This document shows, piece after piece, positions 11,339 to 23,087 of a DNA stretch of 64,000 nt. Source of the stretch: Paragordius varius (taxonomy: Eukaryota > Nematomorpha); contig OZ176051.1 in the NCBI GenBank assembly GCA_964247055.1, forward strand, positions 8,866,001 through 8,930,000, read 5' to 3'. Numbering within the stretch: position 1 is the first letter of the stretch; each line of letters starts with the position of its first letter. The notes under the pieces are model-generated. The model did not search any database, was not told the DNA's origin, and was given only the letters and a program-made list of their open reading frames with translations. A program made the translations under genes and the position numbers.

Positions 11339-12430
11339 TTATACATTCGTCTTTTTGGGTGGTGGGGTGTTTCGTCTATCTTTTATGGGTGTCTTAGATT
11401 TCTTATCTGGTTTAAGGATCTGGAAGGAACAAGTTAGTTGCGTATCTATACTTAAGACACCACCAGCATTATCAAATACTCCGCAATAGTTAGGAGCTGA
11501 AAATATTGTAACTAAGCCCCGATTAGCGAAAAACTCATAACCATCTTCTACCACTTGATGTGCTCGACACACAAGATCTATCCCCAAATTCTTTTTAAAC
11601 AGGGCGACTATATCTGGACCAAATACGTAGGATATACCTCGATCATTATCCTCCCAGCCTTCAGTGTCTTCATCCGGATCGGCCCAGAGCAAATCACATA
11701 AAAGGCCTTGATTAGGTATTTCTGCCGGCCTGTTGATCTTTAATATCTGATCCAAACTTTTGAGATCTGGACTCAATCCACCGTGACAACAAAATATTTT
11801 GTCTTCAATGACACCCGAAACTGGTAATACATTAAAACAGTCCACAAATGTTTTCCACAACTTCACGTTGCAACGGCGTTTACATTCGTCGTAGAAACCA
11901 TATACCCGATTAATGTTGGCTGATTCATGATTTCCTCTCAGTAAGAAAAAATTTTCTGGATACTTTATTTTGTAGGCCATAAGAAGGCATATACATTCTA
12001 AACTTTGTTTCCCTCGATCTACGTAATCCCCCAGAAATAGATAATTACATTCTGGTGGGTAGCCAATGTTTTCAAATAATCGGATCAGATCATAAAATTG
12101 ACCATGGATATCACCGCAAACTTTGATTGGGGCCTCGACTTCTATCAACATGGGCTGATTCAAAAATATTTGACGGCTTATGAGACAAAGCCCTTTGATT
12201 TCCTCCTCATAAATGTAAAGAGCTTTGGAATCTGGTCCATAACCTATTTTCAGAGATTTTCCGGACATTGCCGTCGCAGAAATCGAAGATGATCCAGCTA
12301 ACAAAGACGACTTTCTCAATGATTTTCTGGCGGCACCCTTGAGTTCTCCCCCAGGCGTACCTGCTACCAGTAAGCGTTCAATGATACCATCTAGATTAAT
12401 GCTACTCACTTCAGTTACACTACCACTCAT
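11339..12430 (-). CDS. PP1c: Protein phosphatase 1 catalytic subunit, intronless
   Basis: A Ser/Thr phosphatase of the PPP family, 363 residues in one exon. All metal and catalytic motifs are present: GDIHG at 106-110, GDYVDRG at 134-140, GNHE at 166-169, CHGG near 215-218, RAHQ near 290 and SAPNYCG near 312-318. [10 protein letters not shown] and the CSFQILKP end are PP1-type rather than PP2A-type. Two features are odd. About 40 extra residues rich in Ser, Ala, Gly and Lys (about 23-73) split the N-terminal helix region before EEEIKGLC, where animal PP1 has a ~14-residue linker. The SAPNYCGEFDNAG stretch has Val for the usual Glu. The tail keeps a TPPP motif where PP1 has its CDK site. Lack of introns suggests an old retrocopy or intron loss; the open frame and intact active site argue it is functional. 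Confidence 0.93.
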   Translation of the reverse strand: MSGSVTEVSSINLDGIIERLLVAGTPGGELKGAARKSLRKSSLLAGSSSISATAMSGKSLKIGYGPDSKALYIYEEEIKGLCLISRQIFLNQPMLIEVEAPIKVCGDIHGQFYDLIRLFENIGYPPECNYLFLGDYVDRGKQSLECICLLMAYKIKYPENFFLLRGNHESANINRVYGFYDECKRRCNVKLWKTFVDCFNVLPVSGVIEDKIFCCHGGLSPDLKSLDQILKINRPAEIPNQGLLCDLLWADPDEDTEGWEDNDRGISYVFGPDIVALFKKNLGIDLVCRAHQVVEDGYEFFANRGLVTIFSAPNYCGVFDNAGGVLSIDTQLTCSFQILKPDKKSKTPIKDRRNTPPPKKTNV

Positions 12431-12884
12431 ATAAATTGAAACTATATGGTATAATTTATATCAGCTTTGCAATGTGGTGTTTTAGCACAAGTATTATCCT
12501 TTTTATAATAATACATAAATGTATTGATGCGATAAATAATAAAGAGTCGCTTTAAGAGATATATTATATAATTGTATCGTAATTAACTGAATCAAAATAT
12601 GATTGTTAAACAAAATAGCTATATCTTAGATGAGTATTCAAGTTTTTCACTGCAGTAAACGATGTGTTTAATCAAAAATGTGATAACTTTACATATTTTT
12701 ATCATTTGAAAACCTAGATATTCCGTATTAAAGATTCACCGATTGTTTATATGGATCTTTTTCGTTTATTTCCTTTATTTAGCATTGTCTCTCCAATTAT
12801 GGGTCAAGGAAATTAGCTATTATATTTATCAGAATTCTAAAACATGTAAGTAAAGGTTTCAATTATATATATATATATACTGAA
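12431..12884. other. Upstream region of PP1c
   Basis: AT-rich sequence holding the presumed promoter of the minus-strand PP1 gene. No distinct motif could be assigned. Confidence 0.4.
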
Positions 12885-14060
12885 ATTTTTTTTATCAAAA
12901 TAATTTTTTTTCACGAGATAGCTTATGACCAGCGTCATTTGCCGTATAATTTTTTATTTGTTTATGACCTAGTTTTTGAAATATTGAGAGAAAATCGAAA
13001 TCGGGCAAAAAGTGAAAATTAAGGATAATTACGTATAATTTAAAATCCAATGATAAAAGTTGAGATATTATGGTTTATTATCATTTTAGCAGATATTTTT
13101 ATATAAATAGCCTGAAATCATATAGTTAGGGTTTGATAAAATTTATCAAAAGATGGCGTTTTTGAACATGCACAAAAGACAAAAAAAATTATGAAACTAT
13201 AATAAAATAGTTTTTTTTAATTATTTACCAGCTAAACTCACTATCAATATCTAAACATTCATATTTTATTCAGTAATTAAAAATTATTTTTCAAAATAAA
13301 ACTTAAAAATATTGTTTTTTATTTTTTCATATATTTGTCATCTGGTTTATGAGTGTATAAATAATTTATACTGTTTTATTTTGGAAATTTACATGAGTGG
13401 GAATTATTATTTAATATGCAAAATACTATTTACAAGTAGTAAAAATCACCCAAAAATCCGTACATATCCCAGTAAAAATATTTTGTGTTAAAACAAACCT
13501 GTTACCAACGAATAGGCTGATATTCCACTTATTTTGAATCCTACTTTGCAGAAATTATAAACTTTATATTCCCACTCATGTAAGATTCCAGAATAAAACA
13601 GTATGATTATAAACTAAACCAGATGACAAAAAATTAAAAAACAATATTTTTTAGTTTTATTTTGATATAAGTTTTATTTATTGAATAAAATATGAATATA
13701 AGATTTTAATAGTGAGTTTAGCTAGTAAATAATTAAAATATATATATTATAGTTTCATAATAACTTTTGTCTTCTAAGTATGTTAAAAAAACGCCATCTT
13801 TTGAACTGAGATTTTATACAGACCCTAACTATATAATTCTATTTAGAAAATAAAAAATATCAAAATAATAATAAACCATGATATTAGTTTCATCATTATT
13901 TTTTGAATTATCCTTAATTACCCTTAATCTTCAGTTTTTAACCAATTTTTATTTTCTCTGAATATTAAAAAAACAGGTGGTCAACAAATTAAAATATTGC
14001 GACAAATGAATTTACAGGTCATCAGCTATTTCATAAAAAAAAATTTTGTTTAAAAAATTA
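12885..14060. repeat. Long foldback (inverted repeat, ~0.5-kb arms)
   Basis: The left arm, about 12885-13410, reappears in reverse complement at about 13560-14060 around a ~150-bp loop. Landmarks pair in order: GCTTATGACC with GGTCATCAGC, GGGTTTGATAAAAT with ATTTTATACAGACCC, AAGATGGCGTTTT with AACGCCATCTT, ATCTGGTTTA with TAAACCAGAT, and ACATGAGTGGGAA with TTCCCACTCATGT. The arms are well matched but carry many differences and small gaps. No transposase or target duplication is seen. The outer flanks both show a TATATATACTG motif. Confidence 0.85.
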
Positions 14061-14671
14061 ACCCTCTCTTTTGCAAACAGTATATATACATCTGGATATT
14101 CACTTAAATATTCAACTTAGCAGGACTAACTTGTAATTTAAAAAGTTCTACCGCTTAAAACTGAAGAAAATAGCAAGATATACCGATGTACAACAATTTA
14201 TATTTTCATTGTTTGTGATATTTTTTTCATAAAAAAAAATATCTTACCGCGCTTTTGGCATTCCTCAAAAAATCCCATGCAACATCATGTTGACCACAAA
14301 TAACCATTTATATGTGTATAATGTCGATTTCAGAGGGCATAACATTGACAGATAACTTGGCCACTCCTAAGATGGCTGATCATCGAATCAGTAGGATCCG
14401 CATTATCCCATGAAATATTAATCACTTCCTCAGCTTATTATGAACCTTCAGTGATACCAGCTTCTTGTGGGTCTGCCGCTATCACTTAAATTTTAGAGTA
14501 TATACAAATATTATGTTTATTGCCTTTATTTTATCCCAATTTTCAGTATCTACACAGGGGATTATCGATTGTGCCAATAAAAGTCGCGGTGATGTAATTT
14601 ATAAAGAATAAAATATCACATAAATGAATTAAATTAGAATCTTTGCTTTTCGTAATACATAAATATATATA

Positions 14672-15770
14672 TTTAGGTGTATTCTTAAGTTATTACGGTT
14701 TAAATAAGAGAAGGCGTCAGAGAAAAGCAGATGATTAATTTGATGCAAACCCCATTTGGCTCATTTAACGACAACTTTTGAATTGTGTTCATCAAAAACT
14801 AGAGACTTATTTTTACAATTTAATTATATTTTTAACGCGAAAAGAAAAATTTTCGGTTCGCGTTGCCCACAAGGCTGTTGAAAGTTTTGTTTGCGATGGT
14901 GAGCATGCATTATCACCTATGTGTGAAACCTGGTTTTATAAAAATAATAATTTATGTGAAAGAATGTTAGGCCCTCTTGTAGGCTACACATCTTCGAAAA
15001 AGCTAAAGTGCAAGATCATTATATGATGACCCAACTCGATTATCAACAAGTGACAGAAGCATTATATATCTCACATAAAACAATAAATACATGTCTAAGA
15101 GCAAGGGGTAGGAGACTTAGTAAATGGGTCCCACATTTAAATGAACAAACCAAAATCGCTAAGCTATCCCGCTTCAACGTTACTAAAATAAATAATGGAT
15201 CGAATTGGGACGGGTGATGCCACGGCCTTACTTTGTTAATCCAAGCGGAAAAAAACATGGTCACCTTGCCAGAGATTCATCAACATCAAGTCAAAACCAT
15301 TCTCTGCGTCTGGTGGGACCAAGGCGGTATTGTGTATTATAAACTTTTGAAATCCGGCAAAACCGTTAATACACAACGCTATCGCCGACACCATGCATTA
15401 ATTTAAAATCTAATTCTAATTAGCTAGAAGACATGGGAAAATGATTTGCGCTTGACAATGCTCCGTTTCACACAGATAAACCAGCGAAAAACACCTAAAA
15501 TTGTTAGATGGAATTTCTTTCCTCATCCGCTAAACTCTCCTGTCTTTCAATCTGGTTAACCCCCCCTGAGGAGCACTTCTATAATGGTAAAACCTGGAAA
15601 ATGGCTTGACAAATGGTTTGCCCCAAAAATTAATTATTTTTTTTGACCCGGTATTCATATTTAACTTGAGGAGTGAAATGCGGAGAAGCCGATCTTCAAT
15701 ATTTTGAATAAAAATACTTAATTCTCCAAAATTACCCTGTTTTCCAGTAAAAACTTATAAATGTACCTGG
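14672..15770 (+). pseudogene. Dead mariner (Tc1/mariner) transposon
   Basis: Inverted ends TTAGGTGTATTCTTAAGTTATTACGG and, from the right, CCAGGTACATTTATAAGTTTTTAC match at most positions; TA follows the right end. Inside are collinear fragments of a mariner transposase in different frames: an HTH-like start near 14850-14960, a second helix-turn-helix segment at 15008-15217, the LCVWWDQGGIVYYKLLKSGK motif near 15310-15360, and LDNAPFHTDKPAKN near 15452-15495. Multiple stops and shifts make it inactive. Confidence 0.85.
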
Positions 15771-16480
15771 TATATGAGAAGAGGATAGGTTACGGAGATA
15801 ATTCGTATATATTCCGTATATTTTTATCATAAACAATATTTTACCAATTAAAGTATTAAAAGGTAATAAACATTTTATAACAATATAACATTTTATTAAG
15901 CCTATACGCGATGCTTTTTAGGTGAGGGAAGATGACCCTTATTGATAGAATATCATGATATATATTTTAATATTTACTAAGCATTAATGTGAGCGGTATC
16001 CGTAACTCTTATATTGGTTTGTCTCTCTTGAAAAAACATTAATATCCGACATTGCGATTTCGCAACTAACAACTGGAGGCACTTGAATATTTATTGGCAT
16101 TTTCTAACTCCCTTCTATCATACAGGAGGGAAGATTTTGCGGGGGACAGCGAGTGAAATTCCTTGTTTTTCTTCAAGCATTTTGATTAAGTGGCCATATA
16201 GTTGTGGGAGACAACAGTTATTAATAATTAGATGATTTTATTGAATACGCGTTTACAAACGAATTCGGCATTTTATATTGATGGTTTTCGATGTTTGAAA
16301 GAATTTACCTTATTGTGCATGGCAAAATCGCAAATGGTTATTATAATACCCATAGTATTCATTAAAAATTAATTAAAACCATTTCAACGTTTTGTTTTTA
16401 ACACCAATAATGGCTAAACACACACCACTTAGTGCCTGACTATCTGCACTATATACACAGTGTCCACAAATAAATAACTG
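15771..16480. other. Unassigned spacer
   Basis: No coding segment, clean repeat ends or RNA gene recognised. Somewhat less AT-rich than neighbours between 16000 and 16350, so it may hold unrecognised old repeat sequence. Confidence 0.4.
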
Positions 16481-16489
16481 ATGAAAAAT

Positions 16490-16795
16490 ATAGTGATGCT
16501 TTTGATTTTGGCTCTTTCGAGTGATATACCATCTGCACTTCGAGAGTGTCCTTGAACATTTGAAGTTTGACCATGAACATTTCAAGTTGGTCCTTGAACA
16601 TATCAAGTTGTTCCTCAAATATTTCAAGTTGATCCTAAAACATTTTTAATTGGTCCTTGAACATAAGTTGTTCCTCGAATATTTCAAGTTGATCCTAAAA
16701 CATTTTAGTTGGTCCTTGAACACCTCAAGTTGGTCCTTGAAATTTTTAAACTTTGCTTTAATCATAATTTTTGAATGTTTTTTAATTTTATTACA
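16490..16795. repeat. 21-bp minisatellite (TGGTCCTTGAACATTTCAAGT class)
   Basis: About ten degenerate head-to-tail copies of a unit like GGTCCTTGAACATTTCAAGT, preceded by TGCACTTCGAGAGTGTCC and followed by an AT-rich tail ending ATGTTTTTTAATTTTATTA. The same leader, units and tail recur at 19730-19782/21442-21560, and in reverse at 21900-22010, so the array is part of a dispersed repeat. The Ty3/gypsy fossil starts directly after it. Confidence 0.85.
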
Positions 16796-19175
16796 GATAG
16801 TAAGCAGTTACTAACAATTTCTACACATAAGGGGTTTTATAAGTATAAACGATTGCCTTTTGGGTTGAATTGCGCTCTAAGTTTCTTTCAACAAATAATG
16901 GACGAGTTATTAAAAGATTGCACAGGTACCGCCGTTTATTTAGATGACGTTATAGTGACAGGCGAAACCGAAAAGCACAAGGACAATCTAATAAAGGTAT
17001 TTACCAAATTGGAGACAATGGGATTAAAATTGCGCAAAGATAAAATAAACTTTTCAACCATCTGTGGAATATCTTGGTCATATTATTTCTGAAAATTGCA
17101 TTAAACCCTCCCCAAATAAAATTAAAGCCATCCAAGAGTGCCCGACCCCGACCAACAAAACCACTCTTAGATCATTTTTGGGTTTACTTAATTTTCATGC
17201 AAAATTCATCCCTTCCCTAAGCATTTTAATGGGCGAACTACATAAATTAGCAGGTAACAAACAAAAATGGTGTTGGACGCTAACGCATGATTCGATATTC
17301 GAAAAAGCTAAAGACTTGATCTGCCAGAGTAGTTCCTTGCATCCGTATAATCCCAAACTACCTATAGTCTTGGAAACCGACGCGTCAATGTCATACGGTG
17401 ATATTTTATCACATAGAACAACAGCGGGTAATCGTCCGATCGCCTACACGTCAAAAAAATGCTCTCAAGCTGAAGAAAACTTTCAGTAATTGAGCGAGAA
17501 GCAAAAGCTATCCTAATAGCGTTAGAGAAGTTTAAAACCTTTTTGTATTGCAGAAAATTTATAATAAAAACGGACCACAAACCTCTAGTGAAACTATTTG
17601 GGCCTCAAAGAGACCTAAATAAAATTAATAATTGTAAACTAGTACGCTGGATAACTAGAACATCGGTATTCGATTTTAACATAGAATATCACCCTGGTAC
17701 AGAAAACATAGCTGTCTGCCTATCGAGACTTCCCATCGAAAACCAGGAGCCGATGGCTTTTGAGAAAGACGATGAAAGTAGCTATGTTCATTTGTATTTG
17801 GTCCAACGAATTAAATTTAAATAGAGAAATTATATATCAAGAGTCGATAAAGGATCCTACGATAGCAAAATTAAAAGTAGCCCTAAGGTCTAATAAATTG
17901 GACGGACCCCCTGGTCAAGCCTTTCATCGCAATAAAAAATGAAATTGAGGATGCATACGGTCTATTATTTGTGGGAGATCGGGTAATAATCCTGAACAAA
18001 ATTAAGCCAGAGATTTTAAGATACCTGCATAGTGGCCATCCGGGAATACAAGCCATGAAACTATTAAGCCGTGAAAAGGTTTATTGGCCCGGGTTGAGCC
18101 AAGATATCGAAAAATGGGTGCGTAGTTGCCAAAATTGCCAAAGGCTGCGCCCTAATGTACCCGAAAATCCCACCTATCAATGGAACGGGAATACAACTAT
18201 ATGGGAACGGCTCAACCTAGATATCGCTGGACCCATTGACAATTTATACTGGGTAGTACTAATTGATCATTGCACCCGCTGGGTGGAGGTAGAGACGTTA
18301 CGCTCTGTGAATACAGGTAATATTCTAAAGTTTTTAGAAACCTGTTTTTGCCGGTATGGGTACCCAAAAGTGGTGGTTACTGATAACGGCTCTTATTTTA
18401 AATCGGGGGAGTTTGAGAGAACTTTAGCTTCCTCTAATATAAAACACGTAACATCAGCTCCCTACCACCCCCGAACAAATGGGTTGGTAGAGAGGGTAAT
18501 TTACACTCTAAAAAATCTTTATTCAATGTCAACCCCACTTTCAGCAGACCCAGTGCGAAGATTAAACCAAATCTTATGGGCTTACCGAAACACGCATCAC
18601 AGTTCCACGAAGGAGACCCCCGCGCATTTGTTTTTAAAAAGAACTATGCAAAGCCCATTTACATGGATGAAAACGAAACCCAACGAATTCATGGATACTC
18701 CCGACATTGCGCAGGAGTTTGAAAAGGGGCAAAAGGTATATATCAAGAATGAATTGTGTACTGGTTGGAGGGAGGGACAAATCGTCGACAGAACGGGATG
18801 GTTATCGTACAATTTCAACGACAATGGCAAAATTATCCGCAAACATGCTGATCAATTAAAGAATCGCATGGATTGGTCGGCCGAAGGAGAAGACGGGAGA
18901 AGTGAGGAAAGACTAAAAATCTAGATAACCCGGAAATATCAATCAGCATTCCTAACTCATCATCCGCAAACTTAAACAACAATGATAATAACCTCCGAAA
19001 ACATCCCACGGAACATGAAATAAGAACCCCTGAAAACATCGAGGAGAATCCGGAATCAGAAAGTGCGCCTTCAAGTGAGAATACTCCCGTGCAAACAAGT
19101 GACACTTCTCCTACTACGACTCGCCGGTACCCGATTCGATCCCGAAAGCCACCCGACCGATATCAAGCTTAAGGA
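16775..19175 (+). mobile_element. Ty3/gypsy-type LTR retrotransposon fossil (pol only)
   Basis: Similarity in order to reverse transcriptase (including the YLDD catalytic box), RNase H, the HHCC zinc-binding region of integrase, the integrase core and the basic end of a gypsy pol. Gag, protease and the 5' part of the reverse transcriptase are missing, and no clear LTR pair is present. It is broken in several places and 5'-truncated, so it is a fossil. The good protein similarity that remains suggests middle age. Confidence 0.9.
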
Positions 19176-19499
19176 AGAAGATGTTAAAAGGGTTATTATC
19201 ATACGCAAATTATCCTTCTCTTTTTTAGTGCATAATACACTTTTGTCCTTGTTACGTTAAAAATATATTACCTGGTGGTGAATGCAAATTTTATTTATAC
19301 TTATTATCTTTAACAACGTTTAAATCAGACAACTTTATCCTTGTGAATGCAATACCAAATTTTATAATATATATAAGGAATCATTGTGACACGCAGATTA
19401 TAATATATTAATCAGTTTTGTTGTATACTAAATAAATATATATATATCCTTTTTTATATCAATATTTTATTAAAAAGGCATATTTTTTAAAAAATTAAT

Positions 19500-19782
19500 T
19501 TTTATCAAAATTGTTTAGGCGTATTTCTACTAGTTTTAGGCATAATGGAAACGGTATAAAAACGCGTTTACGTTTCTATATAATTTAATGATGCTGATAT
19601 ATTTTAATCATTCGTTTGCGATTTTGGTAAATATTTGTAATAAAACACAATATTGATTTAAAATAAATTTGGAGACTAACGAATAATCAAAATTCTGAGG
19701 TGATCAAGGTGTTCAGCATCATTGTAATATATATCCTTTGCACTTCAAGAGTGCCTTGAACATTTCAAGTTGGTCCTTAAAC
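19500..19782. repeat. Dispersed repeat with 21-bp minisatellite, left of hAT C1
   Basis: Contains ATGGAAACGGTATAAAAACGC (also near 45423 and, inverted, near 22050) and two minisatellite units. It is split by the hAT at 19783-21441 and continues at 21442. Confidence 0.65.
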
Positions 19783-21441
19783 CAGTGGCGTAACTATGGG
19801 GACCTAGGGGGAGCGGTGCGGGGCCTTTCCATTTTGCGGGGGGGGGGGGGGGGGGCAAAATTATAACCTTTTTTTTATACAGATATGTAGTGATGATTGT
19901 CTGTCATATGAGTTATATAGTAGAAAAATCTTTAGAAACTATAATTTATAATTAGATAAGTGTATAGGCCAAGGTTATGATGTAGCCTGTGTTATGACGG
20001 AACTTACAATGGAGTACAATCTCTTTTGAGAAATCTGCCCCAGGCAGTTTATGATTGCGCCGCTCATAATCTAAATTTAGTTATAAATTCTATTAAACTT
20101 GGAGAGAAGCATCCGATTTTGCAACTCTGGAGGCAATATATACATTTTTTAGCAATAGTATAAAAAGATGGGACCTTTTGAGTTTTTATTTTCAGGTATC
20201 CGAAATAAATTTAAAAAAATTAAATTTCACTCGTTGGGCTGGAAGGTAAACGCCTCTTTTATCAATAAAATATCGTTATTTTGATATTTTTAAGGTGCCC
20301 AATATAATAACGAGCAATAAGAAAAATGAGCGGAAAGAAGCTTCTATGGTAATTATTAAAATAAAAGAATTTATATTTCTTTGCATTTTTATATCATATA
20401 TTAGATAAAGTACATAAAGTCGCTACAAATTAAATCAAATTATATAGAACTTATAAAAGCAAAACATATCCCGAAAATTTAAATATAAACCTATCAAAAT
20501 GAAGTGACTATATAACCGCAAAAAAAGATGCCATGGAAATGGCAATAAAATGGGGCATTTAACCTGTTTTTAGTGATAAGTGACATAAAATTATTAAAAG
20601 ACGATAAACTTGCCGATGACCATAGATTTTCCAATTTAAGTTTGGTGTGAATGCTTTCAATAAAATTAGATATTGTAATTTTTCAGTTAAAAAACAGCCT
20701 AGCGGATATGTTTTCATTTCTGCTTCCATCAAATATAACTAAAATGAGTTAAGTAGAAATTATAAATTCAGCTAATTTAATAATTAATTATCCAAAAGAT
20801 TTGAGTGAATGTTTTCCAATACAAATAGTATCAGTTTCTAATTCGCTTAAGTATGTGATCGCTCAAATTAACAATGCCAGGCAATTTGCAGAGATTATAA
20901 TTATTAAATACCCAACAGTTCATCCAGTTGTGATGAAATTATAACCGCATTATTGTTTTTGACTTTTTACCAGTTACGGTTGCTACAGAGGAACATTCAT
21001 TCTTAAAGTTGAAAATAATTAAAAATTATATTAGAAGCACGATGGCTGAAAAAAGGTTGAGCAATTTATCGTTATTAGCAATTGAGGCGGAGAGGACGGA
21101 TCAAATAAATAAAAAAGATGTAATTAAAAAATTTGCTCACGCAAAATGAGAAATAAGTTATTTAATTATTTTGAACTTTAGAATGAACGTTTGGATTAAG
21201 GAATTGGCGGTGGTTGGGGTGGGCGGGTGGTCACTAACCATCATGTATAAAAATACCAGGAACGCCAAACTTTTAGACTCAGGATGCCAAGTCATGTAAA
21301 TATTATCATTTTTAAATATAATATTTCTTTACGAATCTAGTGATGCGCCAGGTGAAATATTACTAACGATTTTTTGGGGGGGAAAAAGGGGCATTATTTA
21401 AATCTTGCGGGGGGGGCCTACAATTTATAGTTCCGCCACTA
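19783..21441 (+). mobile_element. hAT transposon C1 (ZMYM/DUF4371-like), dead
   Basis: Ends CAGTGGCGTAACTATGG and ATAGTTCCGCCACTA are inverted copies flanked by a perfect 8-bp duplication CCTTAAAC (19775-19782 and 21442-21449). A ~18-bp G tract follows the left end. The coding relic keeps a GQGYDVACVMTE-like segment near 19965 and the C-terminal dimerisation segment near 20965-21145 (ATEEHSFLKLKIIKNYIRS then RLSNLSLLAIEAERTD). There are many stops between. It inserted within a minisatellite unit. Its relative is at 40685-45042. Confidence 0.92.
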
Positions 21442-21560
21442 CCTTAAACACTTCAAGCTGGTCCTTGAACATTTCAAGTTGGTCCTTGAACACTTCAAGC
21501 TGGTCCTTCAAATTTTATAATTAGATTTAACCATAGTTTTTGCATGTTTTTTTTTAGTTT
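21442..21560. repeat. Continuation of the split minisatellite repeat
   Basis: Four more units of the GGTCCTTGAACATTTCAAG type and the AT-rich tail that also follows the array at 16490. Confidence 0.75.
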
Positions 21561-21899
21561 ATTATTTTTTAACCTAATTATCTTTAATTAATATATTTAT
21601 TCATTTAAAAATTAAAATATTTATAGAAAACCACTTTTTTATTTCAAAGTAATTTTTTTATTACACAAAATTATTAACTTTTAAATGTTTTTAATGAAAA
21701 ATTGTAAATATTAGCCCAAAAACTTATATATTTTTTAATTAGGTCTTAAAATCTTATAAATATCCGAAATAATTTTAGGAAATTAATAAAAATATATGGT
21801 TTCTCAGATAAAAAGTTGATATTGAACATTTATGTTAAATAATAGAAAACAGGTTAAAGAAATAAAATAGATGATTGATTTACGATTTCATTGATTAAA

Positions 21900-22090
21900 G
21901 TAAAAACCTAACAAAAAAGTCAAAGGATCAATTTGAAGTGTTCAAGGAGCAACTTGAAATATTCAAGGACAAACTTGAAGTGCAAATGGTATATAAAATA
22001 TTTTAATTATATTTCAAAGCGATTTTGAACCGTTTCCATGACCCAAAATATATGAACTAGTCAAAATTAAATTTTCAAAAAAATTAGTCT
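21900..22090. repeat. Inverted copy of the minisatellite repeat
   Basis: Reads in reverse complement as TGCACTTCAAGTTTGTCCTTGAA with about four units, followed by the ATGGAAACGGTTC motif. It faces the copy at 19500-21560. Confidence 0.7.
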
Positions 22091-22269
22091 TTTTTAAAAA
22101 TATTTTTAGTTGATGTTTATTAACATATATTAATTTTAATCGCGTAATAGCCTCATTTTTACGTTGGTAAGAGGACTAGGTTTATTTAGAAGATGAAAAA
22201 ATTTGGGACATTCGGTGACCATATCTAAAATTAAAATTTTTGATATTGTTTTGCTTTCTATATGTATTT

Positions 22270-22530
22270 TATGATATATTTTAAAGATATTTTATGGAAT
22301 GAAGCCTCTAGATTTCACCAAATAAATATTTAAAAAAATATGGGCAAATTTTGCTTTTCTAATATGGAGCACTTACCACAAAAGTGTAAGCCAAAACAAA
22401 AGCACAATGATATTCCTGATACATTTTCCTATCAGAATAGGTTATTTTTTTATAACCCCGATTTCAGACGCAGTGTGTATGTTCAATGTATAACTCACAC
22501 CGTTCTATTCCTCTTTCGGAATATGGTATC
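22270..22530. repeat. Dispersed repeat with GAGCACTTACCA motif
   Basis: The segment with ATATGGAGCACTTACCACAAAAGTGTAAGCC and a following ~120 bp matches 45950-46160. An inverted version of the motif occurs at about 45110-45135. No coding potential recognised. Confidence 0.55.
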
Positions 22531-22599
22531 AGCCAATATTTTATATTTTTTTGGGGGGGATATTCCAATCAAATAAATACCTCTCTAGTATGACCAAAC

Positions 22600-23087
22600 C
22601 TATTCATTACACATTTTTTAACCTATTATTTATAATTGATATGCACAAAACATTCTTGTATAAAAAAACCCATACAATGGTTAACACGAAGTGACATTGA
22701 AAAAAAATCAAACATAAAACTTTTTTTCTTAGGCGGAATGGATTTAATAGCGCATAATAAATATGATTGATTGATTATTGAATATTTTAATGATGCTATA
22801 TATGTTATTAACATTTTTTCTTATATATAATTATTACATGCTATATATAAATTTATAATCATTCGATATCGAATTGGTAAATTCTTAACTAGGCTGTAAC
22901 ACTTAATGTAAATGGGATTGGATTGATTAGTCTCTATGTGAACAAAGAGTCAACATAAATGTAATTAAAATGTTCCGCCCAAAGTTATGTAATTAAGAAA
23001 TCAATTTAAGTTATTTTTTATTGAATCTCTCCCTATTGATTGCGTTTGATTATTCATTTTCATATCACTTTTCAAATATTTTAACAA
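22600..23087. other. Upstream region of Cys/Thr-rich gene 1
   Basis: AT-rich; no TATA box or other site could be assigned with confidence. Confidence 0.35.
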
